Positions 5,833 to 7,283 of a DNA stretch of 7,283 bases are shown one piece after another; position 1 is the first letter of the stretch, and the number at the start of each line of letters is the position of its first letter. A program made the translations under genes and the position numbers. A model generated the notes under the pieces. It saw nothing but the letters and a program-made list of their open reading frames with translations, made no database searches and had not been told where the DNA came from. Origin of the DNA: an uncultured Clostridia bacterium (lineage in GTDB: Bacteria > Bacillota > Clostridia > Oscillospirales > CAG-272); assembly GCA_937895775.1 (NCBI GenBank), contig CALBLD010000123.1:1-7283 (forward strand), read 5' to 3'.

Positions 5833-7059
5833 TTATTTTATTTTGTAATGAGCGGGAATACCGTTCAAATACTCGATTTTCGGTTGTCCGCTTATAAGCG
5901 GAACAATATAATCAATGCACGCATCGGTGACATTGTTGCCCTCCGCATTTATAAAATCGGAAGGCACCTGCTTCACCCTGTTGGCTACTTTATCTATTTT
6001 TATCGGCTTATATGTTACACGATAAGGAGATTCGTGGCGCACATATGTTATAAACACACCGCTCTCTCCGTCGATTGCCGCTTCGACGGCAAATCTGCCG
6101 ACTCCGAACGACTCATCTATATCGGTTTGCGAAAGTGCAAACGATGCGCATCTCTGCGGCAGGCTGAGATCAAACGATCTGACCTTACATCCGATCTCAT
6201 TTTTTACGATCATTTCAAGAGTTTTTCCGGCACCCGCAAGATATTTATGCCCGAACACATCGGTGGCACCGTTCTGATTGCTTTCACCCACATATCTGCC
6301 GTCGGCAAATCTGATTCCTTCGGAAACCGCAACGACAACATTGGGGTGAATCTTATGAGCTTTCTTAATATCGGAAACAAATTTATCTGTGCTGAACGGC
6401 ACTTCAGGAAGATAAACATAATCGGGTGCCATACCGTTGAGTCTCGGAACTGCCGCCGAGCATGTAAGCCAGCCGGAATCTCTTCCCATAATTTCGACGA
6501 TCGTCACCGATTTTACCGTATAAACCGCGCAGTCGTACAATATACTCTGCATTGTTGCCGCGATATATTTTGCGGCACTGCCGTACCCCGGGGTATGATC
6601 GGTTTCACAGATATCATTATCGATCGTCTTCGGAACACCGATAAACCGCATATACCCGGCTCCGTAGTCTTCCGCCAGAGCCGAAAGCTTATCAACCGTA
6701 TCCATTGAGTCATTACCGCCGATGTAAAAAAAGTATCCGATGTTGTTTTCCTTCAGCCTGTCGAAAATCCTTCTGTAAACATCCGATTTTTCTTTATCAT
6801 CAATCGCGGGTAATTTTATCCGGCACGAACCGAGGGCGGCAGCGGGAGTCAGCTTTAACAGATCAATACTACCGTCGTCTTTTTCAAACATTTTTCCGAG
6901 ATCCAGCATCCTGTTATCAAGTATTCCCTCGATGCCGTTTTGCGCCCCGAAAAGTGTTCCGATATTCGGCGACTCAACAGCGGCTGTAATTACTCCCGCC
7001 AGTGTTGCGTTTATTGCGGCTGTCGGTCCGCCTGACTGTCCCACAATTGCATTATACAT
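5833..7059 (-). CDS. pfp: 6-phosphofructokinase, PPi-type signature (diphosphate--fructose-6-phosphate 1-phosphotransferase)
   Basis: Phosphorylates fructose 6-phosphate to fructose 1,6-bisphosphate in glycolysis. The 408-aa protein keeps the PFK core: glycine loop GQSGGPTAAINA (7-18), GGNDSMDT (114-121), catalytic segment PKTIDND (143-149, with D147 as base), MGRDSGW (191-197), SEGIR (246-250) and the sugar-binding LPQR (300-303). Two positions that separate donors are Asp117 (Gly104 in E. coli PfkA) and Lys144 (Gly124). This Asp/Lys pair is the known signature of pyrophosphate use, so a reversible PPi-dependent enzyme is likely; ATP use cannot be excluded from sequence. The residue before Asp117 is Asn rather than the usual Asp. 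At 408 aa it is longer than the ~320-aa ATP enzymes. The ribosome binding site AAAGGA (7073-7068) lies about 8 nt upstream. It is first in an operon with serC and serA. Confidence 0.92.
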   Translation of the reverse strand: MYNAIVGQSGGPTAAINATLAGVITAAVESPNIGTLFGAQNGIEGILDNRMLDLGKMFEKDDGSIDLLKLTPAAALGSCRIKLPAIDDKEKSDVYRRIFDRLKENNIGYFFYIGGNDSMDTVDKLSALAEDYGAGYMRFIGVPKTIDNDICETDHTPGYGSAAKYIAATMQSILYDCAVYTVKSVTIVEIMGRDSGWLTCSAAVPRLNGMAPDYVYLPEVPFSTDKFVSDIKKAHKIHPNVVVAVSEGIRFADGRYVGESNQNGATDVFGHKYLAGAGKTLEMIVKNEIGCKVRSFDLSLPQRCASFALSQTDIDESFGVGRFAVEAAIDGESGVFITYVRHESPYRVTYKPIKIDKVANRVKQVPSDFINAEGNNVTDACIDYIVPLISGQPKIEYLNGIPAHYKIK

Positions 7060-7156
7060 TTTCAGATTCCTTTGCTTTGCGTATTTTTTTTGGAAAAAGC
7101 ATTATTTTCAAAAAAATATTTTTTATCAGAGTTAAAAATGCAAGTTTTACGAAAAA

Positions 7157-7162
7157 ATTATA
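7157..7162 (-). promoter_or_regulatory. Possible -10 box for the pfp-serC-serA operon
   Basis: The 154-bp gap between the tRNA terminator and pfp is AT-rich and must hold the operon promoter if there is no read-through. The best element is a perfect TATAAT (7162-7157), but the hexamer 17 bp upstream (AAGCAC) is a poor -35. TTGCAT occurs twice nearby (7170-7165 and 7143-7138), and neither copy pairs with a good -10 box. I see no riboswitch. Confidence 0.35.
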
Positions 7163-7213
7163 ATATGCAAGGATAAATTGTGCTTTTTAAACAATAGCCC
7201 TTTATATGCAAAA

Positions 7214-7235
7214 AACGCACACAACCGTGTGCGTT
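7214..7235 (-). terminator. Intrinsic terminator downstream of the tRNA
   Basis: A perfect 9-bp stem AACGCACAC/GTGTGCGTT with a 4-nt loop is followed by TTTT on the minus strand. It lies 8 nt after the encoded CCA of the tRNA and separates the tRNA unit from pfp. Confidence 0.88.
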
Positions 7236-7243
7236 CTTTTATC

Positions 7244-7283
7244 TGGTGACCCGTACGGGAATCGAACCCATGTTTTCGCCGTG
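7244..7283 (-). tRNA. tRNA 3' part, probably tRNA-Glu (5' part outside window)
   Basis: The minus strand from the right edge reads the end of an anticodon loop (CAC), stem half GGCGA, a 4-nt variable loop AAAC, the T arm ATGGG-TTCGATT-CCCGT, the acceptor half ACGGGTC, discriminator A and an encoded CCA. The T stem and TTCGATT loop are unambiguous for a tRNA. If the stem starts where I place it, the last anticodon base is C, which restricts the amino acid to Val, Ala, Asp, Glu or Gly. The short variable loop and the CAC-GGC context fit tRNA-Glu best, but the anticodon itself is not in view. Confidence 0.85.

Noticed and set aside
5848..6708. 286-codon open frame on the plus strand
   Set aside because: Antisense to pfp, which has all PFK motifs; the product is rich in Arg, His, Cys and Ile as expected from a complementary frame.
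7060..7213. Leader of pfp considered as a riboswitch
   Set aside because: It is AT-rich with no strong paired stems or conserved riboswitch core visible.

Overview
The window looks like chromosomal DNA of a low-to-moderate GC, Gram-positive anaerobe of the class Clostridia, possibly an Oscillospiraceae/Ruminococcaceae-type gut bacterium. The support is the short clostridial-type SerA, a PPi-type phosphofructokinase, AGGAGG-type ribosome binding sites, TTGACA/TATAAT-type promoters and lipoproteins with the LTGC lipobox. The taxon is an inference; no marker gene fixes it. Every gene I can support lies on the minus strand, so reading order is from high to low coordinates.

Right end (7283 to 7060): the 3' part of a tRNA, best read as tRNA-Glu, is cut by the window edge and followed by a strong intrinsic terminator. 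An AT-rich leader then precedes a metabolic operon. Middle (7059 to 3512): pfp (6-phosphofructokinase with the PPi-type signature), serC (phosphoserine aminotransferase) and serA (3-phosphoglycerate dehydrogenase). Gaps are 21 nt and a 1-nt TAATG overlap, and the operon ends at a strong terminator. It couples an upper-glycolysis step to the branch that takes 3-phosphoglycerate to phosphoserine. SerA carries an unusual in-frame 14-residue tandem repeat inside its NAD-binding Rossmann motif.

Left half (3451 to 1): an accessory region built from a duplicated unit. Two paralogous lipoproteins (456 aa complete; over 318 aa, cut by the left edge) belong to two transcription units that start with nearly the same 122-bp control block (about 80% identical, no gaps). 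Each block holds a near-consensus sigma-A promoter, an upstream TTGTA-N7-TACAA dyad exactly 25 nt before the -35 box, and a conserved 5' leader with a ribosome binding site and the start of a tiny ORF. In the downstream copy a gene for a 200-aa secreted protein of unknown function sits between the control block and the lipoprotein, followed by a hairpin that may limit read-through. The likely picture is a co-regulated surface or secreted protein locus controlled by one unidentified regulator; its function cannot be read from the sequence.

I see no CRISPR array, transposase, phage gene or origin.
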